Positions 1-8,747 of a stretch of DNA of 10,537 bases are shown here, in pieces. The stretch spans positions 1-10,537 of the forward strand of contig CALCIB010000214.1 of assembly GCA_937907525.1 (NCBI GenBank), given 5' to 3'. The stretch is from an uncultured Planctomycetales bacterium (lineage in GTDB: Bacteria > Planctomycetota > Planctomycetia > Isosphaerales > Isosphaeraceae). Position 1 is the first letter of the stretch. Every line of letters starts with the position of its first letter. The notes beneath the pieces were generated by a model that did no database searches, was not told the origin of the DNA, and saw only the letters and a list, made by a program, of their open reading frames with translations. Both the position numbers and the translations under genes were made by a program.

Positions 1-13
1 CAAGGGGAGAAGG
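1..13. repeat. Truncated end of a palindromic intergenic repeat
   Basis: The first 13 bases (caaggggagaagg) equal the outer end of the right arm of the full repeat copy at 2671-2798, where the same bases occur at 2784-2796. The rest of this copy lies upstream of the window. Only 13 bases are visible, so the call rests on the exact match to the family terminus. Confidence 0.6.
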
Positions 14-204
14 CGATCAACGCCGCGGCTCACTCCTCGTCGTGACGACTTCTGAGAAAGTGTCGGGTCGTCAGCCCGGCGGGAGAGGGGACATCGCTAC
101 AGCTTATCCCAGGCCCCGGTCGGACGAATAGGATGCCGACGGTCGCGACGGCCCCCGCGCGGCGTCGGGACCGAAATCGGATCGCCCGTCCGAGTTCACG
201 CCGT

Positions 205-210
205 TATACT
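205..210 (+). promoter_or_regulatory. Candidate -10 box for pcrA
   Basis: TATACT matches five of six positions of the sigma-70 -10 consensus and stands out in very GC-rich DNA. No convincing -35 box lies 16-19 bases upstream. Transcription from here would start near 217 and give a leader of about 50 bases to the ATG at 268. That is incompatible with the longer reading frame beginning at 133. Confidence 0.35.
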
Positions 211-267
211 TCGGTGGACCACTCCCGCCCCGGAAACGCGGGCGATCCGCCCCGAGCAAGGACCGCG

Positions 268-2565
<2,298 letters not shown>

Positions 2566-2670
2566 CCCGTCGTCGAAGTCGAGATTCCAAGTCGCTCTTC
2601 GTAACGGGCCGTCGCGCTTCAGTATGGGACTCGCTTCGTTGAAAACCCCGAGGGAGAGTGATGGCGATCA

Positions 2671-2798
2671 TCCCTTCTCCCCTTGTGGGAGAAGGTGGCC
2701 GAAGGCCGGATGAGGGGTGGGCGTTTCCAGAGGCTTCCGGTCGCGTCCACCCCTCATCCGTCCCTCCGGGGCACCTTCTCCCACAAGGGGAGAAGGGA
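2671..2798. repeat. Palindromic intergenic repeat, complete copy
   Basis: The 341-base gap between pcrA and pdxJ is mostly this element. Two arms of about 50 bases (2671-2721 and 2747-2798) are near-perfect inverted repeats around a spacer of about 25 bases. Each arm also folds on itself: ccttctccc pairs with gggagaagg around a 5-base loop, and in the left arm ggcc-gaa-ggcc forms a second small palindrome. Related sequence occurs at 1-13 and 10392-10537. No transposase or coding sequence is visible, so a REP- or MITE-like mobile intergenic element is likely. Similar 'ccctcatccgg...ccttctccc' repeats are widespread in high-GC bacterial genomes. The remaining parts of the gap, 2566-2670 and 2799-2856, show no gene or clear signal. 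Confidence 0.85.
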
Positions 2799-2856
2799 TT
2801 CCACGTACTCGCTCGCGGCTACATTCAACAACAAGAACCCACGTTCTTACAGCGCG

Positions 2857-2910
2857 ATGATCTACTACAAGGACAAGGCGCCGGCCGCCCGGATCGAGAT
2901 GAAGCCATGA
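2857..2910 (+). CDS. Possible 17-residue leader ORF overlapping pdxJ
   Basis: A short frame (MIYYKDKAPAARIEMKP) ends in TGA at 2908-2910, overlapping the pdxJ start codon as ATGA. Sixteen of its 17 sense codons end in G or C, as in real genes of this genome. pdxJ itself has only a weak Shine-Dalgarno, so translational coupling is conceivable. No ribosome-binding site is seen before 2857. It could equally be chance, or the remnant of a gene cut off by the repeat upstream. Confidence 0.2.
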   Translation: MIYYKDKAPAARIEMKP

Positions 2911-3650
2911 CCGCGAACGCCAAGGGCCCCGCCCGGCTGGGCGTGAACATCGACCACGTCGCCACCTTGCGGCAGGCGCGCCGGGGGGTCGAACCCGACC
3001 CGGTCTGGGCCGCCGCCGCCGCCGAGTTGGGAGGCGCCGACGGGATCACGATCCATCTTCGCGAGGACCGCCGCCACGTTCAGGACCGCGACCTTCGCGT
3101 GCTTCGCGAGACGGTCCAGGTCGCGCTGAACCTGGAACTGGCCGTCGAGCCCGCGATGGTGGCGATCGCCGTCGAGACCAGGCCGGACCAGGTGACGCTC
3201 GTTCCCGAGCGTCGCGAGGAAGTGACCACCGAGGGGGGCCTGGCCGTCGCCTCGCGTCGCGAGGTCGTCGCCGAGGCCGTCAAGCGGCTGCGCGACGCCG
3301 GGATCCGGGTTTCGGCGTTTCTGGATCCGGAGCCGTCGGAGATCGACGCGGCCGTCGCGCTTCAGGTCGAGGCGATCGAGCTGCACACGGGCCGCTACGC
3401 CCTGGCCCGCGAGGGCCGCGACCGCGACGCCGAGCTGAAGGCGCTGGAGGCGGCCGGGGCGCGGATCGTCTCCGCGGGGGTGGGCCTGCACGCCGGCCAC
3501 GGGCTGAACTACCGCAACGTGGGGGACGTCGCCGCGATCCCCGGCATGGCCGAGTTGAACATCGGCCACGCGATCGTCTGTCGGGCCGTCTTCATCGGCC
3601 TGGAGGCGGCCGTGCGCGCGATGAAGGACCGGATCGAGGCCGCCGGCTGA
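2907..3650 (+). CDS. pdxJ: Pyridoxine 5'-phosphate synthase
   Basis: PdxJ condenses 1-deoxy-D-xylulose 5-phosphate with 3-amino-2-oxopropyl phosphate to give pyridoxine 5'-phosphate, the last ring-forming step of the DXP-dependent vitamin B6 pathway in the cytosol. The 247-residue TIM-barrel protein matches the family throughout: LGVNIDHVATLRQAR at 11-25, IHLREDRRH at 49-57, NLELA at 75-79, PERREEVTTEGGL at 100-112, ELHTGRYA at 158-165, HAGHGLNYRNV at 195-205, and ELNIGHAIVCRAV at 216-228. Residues H50, E77 and H198 align with E. coli catalytic H45, E72 and H193. The frame is open back to 2658, but that stretch reads through the palindromic repeat and is not family sequence, so I start at the ATG at 2907. 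Its Shine-Dalgarno (gag, 2896-2898) is weak. Confidence 0.96.
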   Translation: MTANAKGPARLGVNIDHVATLRQARRGVEPDPVWAAAAAELGGADGITIHLREDRRHVQDRDLRVLRETVQVALNLELAVEPAMVAIAVETRPDQVTLVPERREEVTTEGGLAVASRREVVAEAVKRLRDAGIRVSAFLDPEPSEIDAAVALQVEAIELHTGRYALAREGRDRDAELKALEAAGARIVSAGVGLHAGHGLNYRNVGDVAAIPGMAELNIGHAIVCRAVFIGLEAAVRAMKDRIEAAG

Positions 3651-3721
3651 AGCCCCGGACGCGGGCCTCGAAACGCGGGCGGGACGGGCGCCCCCTTCCC
3701 CGATCCGCCGCCGGTCCTTAA

Positions 3722-3727
3722 TATATT
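3722..3727 (+). promoter_or_regulatory. Candidate -10 box for dapA
   Basis: TATATT (five of six consensus matches) sits inside the AT-rich stretch ttaatatattcat, which is conspicuous in this GC-rich DNA. The nearest -35-like sequence, ttcccc at 3696-3701, is poor and spaced 20 bases away. The position, about 90 bases before dapA, suggests dapA has its own promoter instead of depending only on pdxJ transcription. Confidence 0.35.
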
Positions 3728-3814
3728 CATCGCTGGCATGCGGCGACAGGTCATCGAGGTCCATCACGGGATCGCGGGCGCAAGCGACGACGTCGAGACG
3801 GTGGGTGCTTTTCC

Positions 3815-4708
3815 ATGGCGAGCAAGGGACGAAACTTCGCCGGCTGCACGGTGGCGCTGGCGACTCCGTTTAAGGACGGCGAGGTCGACGAGGAGGCCCT
3901 GCGGGCCGCCGTCGAGTGGCAGATCGCGCGGGGGACGCCGATTTTAAGCCCGGTGGGGACCACCGGCGAGGCGCCGACGCTGTCGCACGCCGAGCACGAG
4001 CGGGTGATCGCGATCGTGGTCGAGACGTCGGCGGGACGGGCCAGGGTCGTCCCCGGCACCGGCTCGAATTCCACGACCGAGGCGATCCGGCTGACCAGGT
4101 TCGCCGCCAGGGCGGGCGCCGACGGGGCGCTTCTGGTCGCGCCTTATTACAACCGGCCCAGCCAGGAGGGGCTCTTCCGCCACTTCGCGGCGGTGGCCGA
4201 GGCGGTCGATCTGCCGATCGTGCTGTACAACATCCCGGCGCGAACCGGACGGAACGTGGAGCCGGAGACGATCGAGCGCTTGGCGGCCCTGCCGACGATC
4301 GTGGCGGTGAAGGAGGCCGCCGGCTCGCTGGACCAGGTCAGCGACGTCCTCGATCGAACGGAGTTGACCGTCCTCTCCGGCGACGACAGCCTGACCCTGC
4401 CGATGCTGGCCGTGGGCGCCGAGGGGGTCGTCTCGGTCGCCGCCAACATCGTCCCGGAGGACGTCCGGGGCATGATCGACGCCTTCACCCGCGGCGACGC
4501 CGCGGCCGCCCGCGCGGCCCACGCCCGGCTCTTCCCGCTCTGCCGCGACCTTCTGGGGCTGGCCCCCAACCCGGTGCCGCTGAAAGCGGCGATCGCGCTT
4601 TTGGGAAGGGGCCGCGACGAGGTCCGACTCCCCCTGTGCCCGCTCGACGAGGCCGCCCGCGGCCGGCTCTCCCGCGCCCTGGTCCGCTACGGCCTGCTCA
4701 AGGGGTGA
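3815..4708 (+). CDS. dapA: 4-hydroxy-tetrahydrodipicolinate synthase
   Basis: DapA condenses pyruvate with L-aspartate 4-semialdehyde in the first committed step to diaminopimelate and lysine. The 297 residues form a class I aldolase barrel of normal length. K166 (in VKEAAGS) is the Schiff-base lysine. The catalytic triad is T49 (in GTTGEAPTL), Y112 (in PYYNRPSQEG) and Y138 (in YNIPARTGRN). R143 corresponds to the carboxylate-binding arginine of E. coli DapA (R138). The numbering offset from the E. coli enzyme is a constant five residues, which supports both the start and the identity over NAL/KDG-aldolase relatives. A G-rich stretch at 3800-3807 may be the ribosome-binding site. The gene is 164 bases after pdxJ and 185 bases before the ArsR gene. 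Confidence 0.95.
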   Translation: MASKGRNFAGCTVALATPFKDGEVDEEALRAAVEWQIARGTPILSPVGTTGEAPTLSHAEHERVIAIVVETSAGRARVVPGTGSNSTTEAIRLTRFAARAGADGALLVAPYYNRPSQEGLFRHFAAVAEAVDLPIVLYNIPARTGRNVEPETIERLAALPTIVAVKEAAGSLDQVSDVLDRTELTVLSGDDSLTLPMLAVGAEGVVSVAANIVPEDVRGMIDAFTRGDAAAARAAHARLFPLCRDLLGLAPNPVPLKAAIALLGRGRDEVRLPLCPLDEAARGRLSRALVRYGLLKG

Positions 4709-4748
4709 AATGCTCGCCGCGGCCGAATCGGCATATCGCGATCCTGAT

Positions 4749-4772
4749 GAATCGATTATCATCGAATCGATT
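4749..4772. promoter_or_regulatory. Operator-like tandem palindromes upstream of the ArsR-type gene
   Basis: GAATCGATT occurs twice in direct orientation, at 4749-4757 and 4764-4772, with a 15-base period. Each contains the perfect palindrome AATCGATT. They lie in an AT-rich island between dapA and the regulator gene, about 120-145 bases before its start. A TATCAT (4757-4762) between the two copies could be a -10 box, which would let a bound protein block the promoter. ArsR-family proteins are dimers that often repress their own genes, so this is a reasonable self-operator; the assignment is inference. Confidence 0.35.
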
Positions 4773-4893
4773 TCGTCCGTCCGCGGGGCCGTCGACGTCG
4801 CGTCCCGCGCCCCGACGCATCGAAACCCTCCGTCGCCGCCGTCCGAAGACCGGACGACTCCGGCGCGAACCGCAACCGAGAGGATTCTCCGCG

Positions 4894-5307
4894 ATGGCCC
4901 GCAAGACGACCGCGCCCAACGGCGAGGCGACCACGAAGACCGAAGAGCCGACGACCGAGATCTCGGACCAGTCGATCCGCGAACTGGCCCAGGTGTTCAA
5001 GCTTTTAAGCGACGAGACCCGGCTGCGGATCCTCTTCCACCTGGCCCTCTCCGAGAACAAGGAGCTGCACGTCACGGAACTGTGCAACCGCCTGGGCCAG
5101 AGCCAGCCGGCGGTCAGCCACCACCTGGCGCTTCTGCGGGTCTCCAGCCTGATCGAGCCCCGCCGCGCGGGGAAGCACAACTTCTACAGCGTGCGGATCG
5201 AGCACCTGGGGGAGATGCTCCTGCGGCTCTTCGCCGCCGCCGGCGAGACGCCCAAGAACAAGAAGTACCGCTTCCACGACTTCGCGCTGACCTACACCGG
5301 CGCGTAA
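4894..5307 (+). CDS. ArsR/SmtB-family winged-helix transcriptional regulator
   Basis: A 137-residue DNA-binding protein. After a polar, disordered-looking N-terminus (1-23), the winged helix-turn-helix spans about 27-105: FKLLSDETRLRIL (35-47) opens it, TELCNRLGQSQPAVSHHLALL (61-81) is the helix-turn-helix with recognition helix, and RRAGKHNFYSV (90-100) is the wing. These are typical ArsR-family signatures. The classical alpha-3 metal motif ELCVCD is not present: the equivalent site reads ELCNRL, with C64 the only cysteine. Metal sensing of the ArsR/SmtB kind is therefore unlikely, though a C-terminal ligand set (H104, H128, D129) cannot be ruled out. GAGAGGA at 4878-4884, nine bases before the ATG, decides the start; the frame is open much further upstream only because it shadows dapA. 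The regulated genes are unknown; the gene itself or the ompH-lpx block are candidates by position. Confidence 0.88.
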   Translation: MARKTTAPNGEATTKTEEPTTEISDQSIRELAQVFKLLSDETRLRILFHLALSENKELHVTELCNRLGQSQPAVSHHLALLRVSSLIEPRRAGKHNFYSVRIEHLGEMLLRLFAAAGETPKNKKYRFHDFALTYTGA

Positions 5308-5329
5308 GCCGCGGCCGCGTCGGTTCGCC

Positions 5330-5358
5330 TTGACCGCCGGGGGGCTTCGCGTCAGAAT
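5330..5358 (+). promoter_or_regulatory. Promoter-like sequence for the ompH-lpx block
   Basis: TTGACC (5330-5335) and CAGAAT (5353-5358) are separated by exactly 17 bases. They match the sigma-70 consensus at five of six and four of six positions. This is the best two-box promoter in the window and lies 22 bases after the ArsR gene and about 130 bases before ompH. It probably drives ompH and perhaps the genes to 9836. Confidence 0.5.
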
Positions 5359-5490
5359 GCCGCCGTCGACCCCCCGAGGCGGGCGGCCTCCGCGTGCGGC
5401 GCGGCAGGACGAGCCGCCCGAAACGGACTCGGACGGGGCGGTTCGGAACGTCGGCCCGCCGCCGGCGCGGTGCGAAAAGGAGTTTCGCCG

Positions 5491-6264
5491 ATGGGTCTTT
5501 CGTCTCGCTTGATCGTCGCGGCCGGGCTGGGAGTCGTGGGGGCCGGACTGCTCTCCGCGCCGATCCAGGGACAACAAGACGCCGCCGTCCGCAAGACCAG
5601 CGCCGGGGCCTCCCAGTTCAAGGCCGGGACCGCGCCGGTCATCGGCACGATCGACATCGACTCGGTCTTCAAGAACTACGAGAAGGTCAAGTACGCCAAC
5701 GAGGAATTCCAGGCGGCGATGCTCGCCAAGCGCAACGAGCTGATGAAGCTCCAGAACGAGATGGGCCAGGAGATGGAGGTCCTCCAGCGGTACGCCCCCG
5801 GCCAGGAGGAGTACAAGAAGCAGGAGAACAAGCTCACCGAGCTGAAGGCCCGGCTGGAGGCCGGCAAGGAGCAGGCCGAGCGCGAGTTCCAAAGTCGCGA
5901 GGCCGAGGCGATGGCCAGCCTCTACAACGAGGTGACCGAGGTCGCCAAGCGGATCGCCGTGGCGCGACGGATGACCTACATCGTCAAGGTCACCAACCAG
6001 GCGCCCAACGGCTCCAACCCGCAGTCGGTGATGGCCGCGATGGCCAACCCGATGATCTACTTCGACCCGGCCAACGACATCACCCAGGACGTGATCCACA
6101 ACCTCAACCGGGTCTACAAGGACGCCGGCGGCCCGATCGCCAAGGGGACCGCCGCCGCCGGCGCCGCGCCCGCCGCCGGAGCCGCCGCCGCGCCCCTTGG
6201 AACGCCGCCGACGGGCGCGGTTCCGGCCGCCGCCGGCGCCACCCCCAAGACGAGCGTCCGCTGA
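5491..6264 (+). CDS. OmpH/Skp-family periplasmic chaperone with Ala/Pro-rich tail
   Basis: OmpH/Skp proteins hold unfolded outer-membrane proteins in the periplasm for delivery to the BAM complex. The 257-residue product starts with a signal peptide: R6, then a hydrophobic stretch at 7-23, with cleavage probably near 23-28. The family's first strand begins at about V50 (VIGTIDIDSVFKNYEKVKYANEEF), followed by a long charged coiled-coil region (about 64-150) and a closing strand/helix around DPANDITQDVIHNLNRVY. From about residue 208 the sequence is low-complexity Ala/Gly/Pro (e.g. TAAAGAAPAAGAAAAPLG), not found in E. coli Skp, which is about 160 residues. A strong ribosome-binding site, AAAAGGAG (5475-5482), eight bases before the ATG at 5491, rules out the GTG at 5470. 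Position just before lpxC-fabZ and lpxA matches the common ompH-lpx gene order. Confidence 0.87.
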   Translation: MGLSSRLIVAAGLGVVGAGLLSAPIQGQQDAAVRKTSAGASQFKAGTAPVIGTIDIDSVFKNYEKVKYANEEFQAAMLAKRNELMKLQNEMGQEMEVLQRYAPGQEEYKKQENKLTELKARLEAGKEQAEREFQSREAEAMASLYNEVTEVAKRIAVARRMTYIVKVTNQAPNGSNPQSVMAAMANPMIYFDPANDITQDVIHNLNRVYKDAGGPIAKGTAAAGAAPAAGAAAAPLGTPPTGAVPAAAGATPKTSVR

Positions 6265-6459
6265 GTCGAGCCCGGGCCGGGTCCGGTCGCCGTTTGACCG
6301 TCCCGACCCGTCTCCCGTCCCCCCCCGAGCCCCCGGCGCGGAGCGGACTCCGACGCCGGGGCGACGTCCCGAAGGATTCGACGGGACCACCACCGGCCCG
6401 ACCCCGCGCGGACGCCGACAAGTCCGCCGCGTCGAGCGGGCGAAAGGACCAGGGAAGGC

Positions 6460-7815
6460 ATGCTCGTCTCCAAGCGCCCCCAACGCACGCTCGCCCGCGC
6501 CGCCGAGGTCGCCGGCGTCGGCTTCTTCCTCGGCGCCGACGTCCGGATGCGGTTCCTCCCCGCCGAGGCCGATTCCGGCATCCGCTTCGTCCGGGTCGAC
6601 CTTCCCGACCGCCCCGCGGTCGCCGCTCGGATCGACCGCGTCGTTCCCGCCCAACGGCGAACCGCCGTCCAGGACGGCCCGGCGCGGGTCGAGATGATCG
6701 AGCACGTCATGGCCGCCCTGGCCGGGCTTCGAATCGACAACTGCGCGATCGAGATCGACGCCGGCGAGTGCCCCGGCCTCGACGGCTCCAGCCGCGGCTA
6801 CGTCGAGACGCTCGACGCCGCCGGCGCCGTCGAGCAGGACCGCGACCGCCCCGCCCTGGCGCTGGACCGCTCGTTCGTCGTCCGCGAGGGGGACGCCGTC
6901 CTGGCCGCCCACCCCGGCGCCGGCGACGGCCTGACGCTCTCCTACCACCTGGACTACGGCCCGTCGTCGCCGATCGCCGCTCAAAGCTTCCTCGTGACGA
7001 CCACCCCGGAGACCTTCCGCGACCGGATCGCCGCCAGCCGGACCTTCCTGCTGGAGGAAGAGGCCAGGACCCTCCGCTCCATGGGGATCGGCCTGCGCGC
7101 CACCGAGGCCGACGTCCTGTTGTTCGGTCCCGACGGCGTCGTGGGCAACAGCCTCCGCTTCGCCGACGAGTGCGCCCGCCACAAGGTGCTGGACATGGTC
7201 GGCGATCTGGCCCTGTTGGGGATGGACCTGCACGGCTTCGTGGTCGCCCACCGCTCCGGCCACCACGCCAACGCGGCCCTGGTCCGCAAGCTGGTCCAGG
7301 CCGTCGAGAAGCGAGACGACCGCGACGCGCGGCCCGCCAGCCGACTCCCGATCCGCGCCGACGGCGCGATCGACATCCACGGCCTCCTGGACGTCCTTCC
7401 CCACCGCCACCCGATGCTCTTGCTCGACCGCGTGCTGGAGCTGGAGCCGGGCCGCCGGGTCGTGGGGATCAAAAACGTGACCTTCAACGAGCCGTTTTTT
7501 CAAGGCCACTGGCCCGGACGGCCGATCATGCCCGGTGTCCTCATCCTGGAGGCGATGGCCCAGGCCGCCGGAGTCCTGTTCGCCTACTCCGCCGGCGTCG
7601 ACCGCGTCGGCAAGGCCGCGGTGATCGCGTCGATCGACGACGTGAAGCTGCGACGGCCGGTGGTCCCCGGCGACCAGCTGCGGATCGAGGTCGTCGCCTT
7701 GAAGATCAAGTCCGCGTCGGCCAGCGTGACCGCCGCGGCCAGGGTGGGCGACGCCCCGGCCGCCCAGGCCCGGTTTCGGTTCGTGCTCGTCGACGCCGCC
7801 GTCCCCGCCGCCTGA
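6460..7815 (+). CDS. lpxC-fabZ: Bifunctional LpxC deacetylase / FabZ dehydratase fusion
   Basis: Two enzymes in one 451-residue chain. Residues 1 to about 285 are LpxC, which removes the N-acetyl group of UDP-3-O-acyl-GlcNAc, the committed step of lipid A synthesis. Zinc ligands H82 (in MIEHVMAAL), H241 and D245 (in RHKVLDMVGD) are present, with catalytic-base E81, K242, D249, SRTF at 193-196, and H268 (in RSGHHAN). The usual N-terminal GxGLHSG motif reads GVGFFLG (19-25). Residues about 300-451 are FabZ, the (3R)-hydroxyacyl-ACP dehydratase: LPHRHPMLLLDRV at 313-325, catalytic H350 (in FFQGHWPG) and E364 (in LILEAMAQA). A short polar linker (about 283-300) joins them. The fusion is known from Bacteroidota and other lineages; it couples supply and use of 3-hydroxyacyl-ACP. 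GAAAGGA at 6442-6448 is the likely ribosome-binding site. The 195 bases before the gene show nothing else. Confidence 0.94.
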   Translation: MLVSKRPQRTLARAAEVAGVGFFLGADVRMRFLPAEADSGIRFVRVDLPDRPAVAARIDRVVPAQRRTAVQDGPARVEMIEHVMAALAGLRIDNCAIEIDAGECPGLDGSSRGYVETLDAAGAVEQDRDRPALALDRSFVVREGDAVLAAHPGAGDGLTLSYHLDYGPSSPIAAQSFLVTTTPETFRDRIAASRTFLLEEEARTLRSMGIGLRATEADVLLFGPDGVVGNSLRFADECARHKVLDMVGDLALLGMDLHGFVVAHRSGHHANAALVRKLVQAVEKRDDRDARPASRLPIRADGAIDIHGLLDVLPHRHPMLLLDRVLELEPGRRVVGIKNVTFNEPFFQGHWPGRPIMPGVLILEAMAQAAGVLFAYSAGVDRVGKAAVIASIDDVKLRRPVVPGDQLRIEVVALKIKSASASVTAAARVGDAPAAQARFRFVLVDAAVPAA

Positions 7816-7872
7816 CTCGTCCTCGGCCCGTCACCCCCACTTTCCGGACGACCGGATGTAGGAACCATTCAC

Positions 7873-8688
7873 ATGGCCACCGTGATCGCCGACACCGCCC
7901 ACGTCGACCCCCGCGCCGAGATCGCGGACGAGGTCGAGATCGGCCCCTACTGCGTGATCGGCCCCGAGGCCCGGATCGGCCGCGGCTGCCGCCTGATCGC
8001 CCACGTCTGCGTCCTGGGACGCGTCGAGCTGGGCGAGGACAACGTCGTCCACCCCAACGCGGTCCTCGGCGGCGAGCCCCAGGACCTGACCTACAAGGGG
8101 GAGCCGACCCGCGTCGAGATCGGCGACTCCAACGTCTTCCGCGAGGGCGTCACCATCCACCGCGGCACCGCCAAGGAGGACGGCGTCACCCGGATCGGCT
8201 CGCGCGTCTACCTGATGGCCAACGTCCACGTCGGCCACGACTGCGTCCTGGGCGACCGCATCATCGTCGCCAACAACAGCATGCTGGCCGGACACATCCA
8301 CATGGCCTCCCACGCCACGGTCTCCGCCGGCGTCGGCCTCCACCAGTTCGTCCGCGTCGGCGAATACAGCTACGTCGGCGCCCTCTCGCGGATCTACCAC
8401 GACGTCCCGCCGTACATGCTCGTGGAGGGGAACCCCTCCAAGGCGCGCTGCATCAACATCGTCGGCCTGAAGCGCCACGGCATCGCCGCCGCCGCGATCG
8501 CCGCCCTGCACGAGGCCCATCGCCTGATCTACCGCGGCCGCACCAGCGTCAAACAGGCCCGTGAGGCCCTGGAAACCCACGGCCAGGACTGCCCGGAAGT
8601 CCGCCGACTGCTCGACTTCATCGATTACCAGCAGCAGGGCCGCCACGGCCGCGGCCGCGACCGCGCCGCGGTGAGCGTCCCCGCCTGA
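7873..8688 (+). CDS. lpxA: Acyl-ACP--UDP-N-acetylglucosamine O-acyltransferase
   Basis: LpxA transfers a 3-hydroxyacyl chain from ACP to UDP-GlcNAc, the first step of lipid A synthesis, in the cytosol. The 271 residues begin with a left-handed beta-helix of hexapeptide repeats (about 1-185: VEIGPYCVIG, ARIGRGCRLI and so on), followed by the helical C-terminal domain. Typical motifs are GGEPQDLTYKGEPTRVEIGD at 66-85, VTIHRGT at 93-99, NVHVGHDC at 117-124, GLHQF at 155-159 and DVPPYMLVEGNP. H122 aligns with the E. coli catalytic base H125, Q70 with Q73 and A170 with the acyl-length 'ruler' G173, at a constant offset of -3. The last about 15 residues, rich in Arg and Gly, extend past the E. coli end. 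TAGGAA (7859-7864), eight bases upstream, sets the start. The gene is 57 bases after lpxC-fabZ. The product might accept an amino sugar if the neighbouring oxidoreductase is GnnA-like. Confidence 0.95.
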   Translation: MATVIADTAHVDPRAEIADEVEIGPYCVIGPEARIGRGCRLIAHVCVLGRVELGEDNVVHPNAVLGGEPQDLTYKGEPTRVEIGDSNVFREGVTIHRGTAKEDGVTRIGSRVYLMANVHVGHDCVLGDRIIVANNSMLAGHIHMASHATVSAGVGLHQFVRVGEYSYVGALSRIYHDVPPYMLVEGNPSKARCINIVGLKRHGIAAAAIAALHEAHRLIYRGRTSVKQAREALETHGQDCPEVRRLLDFIDYQQQGRHGRGRDRAAVSVPA

Positions 8689-8747
8689 CCGACCGCCGCG
8701 ACCGCCGGTTCAGAAGAACCGCGCGAACGGACATGGAGCGTCCCAGC

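Noticed and set aside
133..267. In-frame 45-residue extension of pcrA
   Set aside because: No ribosome-binding site or family likeness. The ATG at 268 has AAGGA at the right spacing and gives the usual PcrA N-terminus.
7495..7500. T6 run in the FabZ part as a possible frameshift or slippage site
   Set aside because: It encodes the conserved Phe-Phe of NEPFFQGH. The reading frame is intact on both sides and the full FabZ domain follows.
5005..7509. 834-residue open frame on the minus strand, opposite arsR to lpxC-fabZ
   Set aside because: It crosses three well-supported genes and their intergenic regions. Its composition is that of a GC-rich shadow frame.
5394..8564. 1056-residue Arg/Pro/Gly-rich open frame on the plus strand
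   Set aside because: It is an out-of-frame reading of ompH, lpxC-fabZ and lpxA. The Arg/Pro/Gly bias is typical of shifted frames in such DNA.
8706..8721. Small hairpin CGGTTC-agaa-GAACCG between lpxA and the oxidoreductase gene
   Set aside because: Only six base pairs, with no T tract, and directly before the next ribosome-binding site. Too weak to call a terminator or regulatory element.
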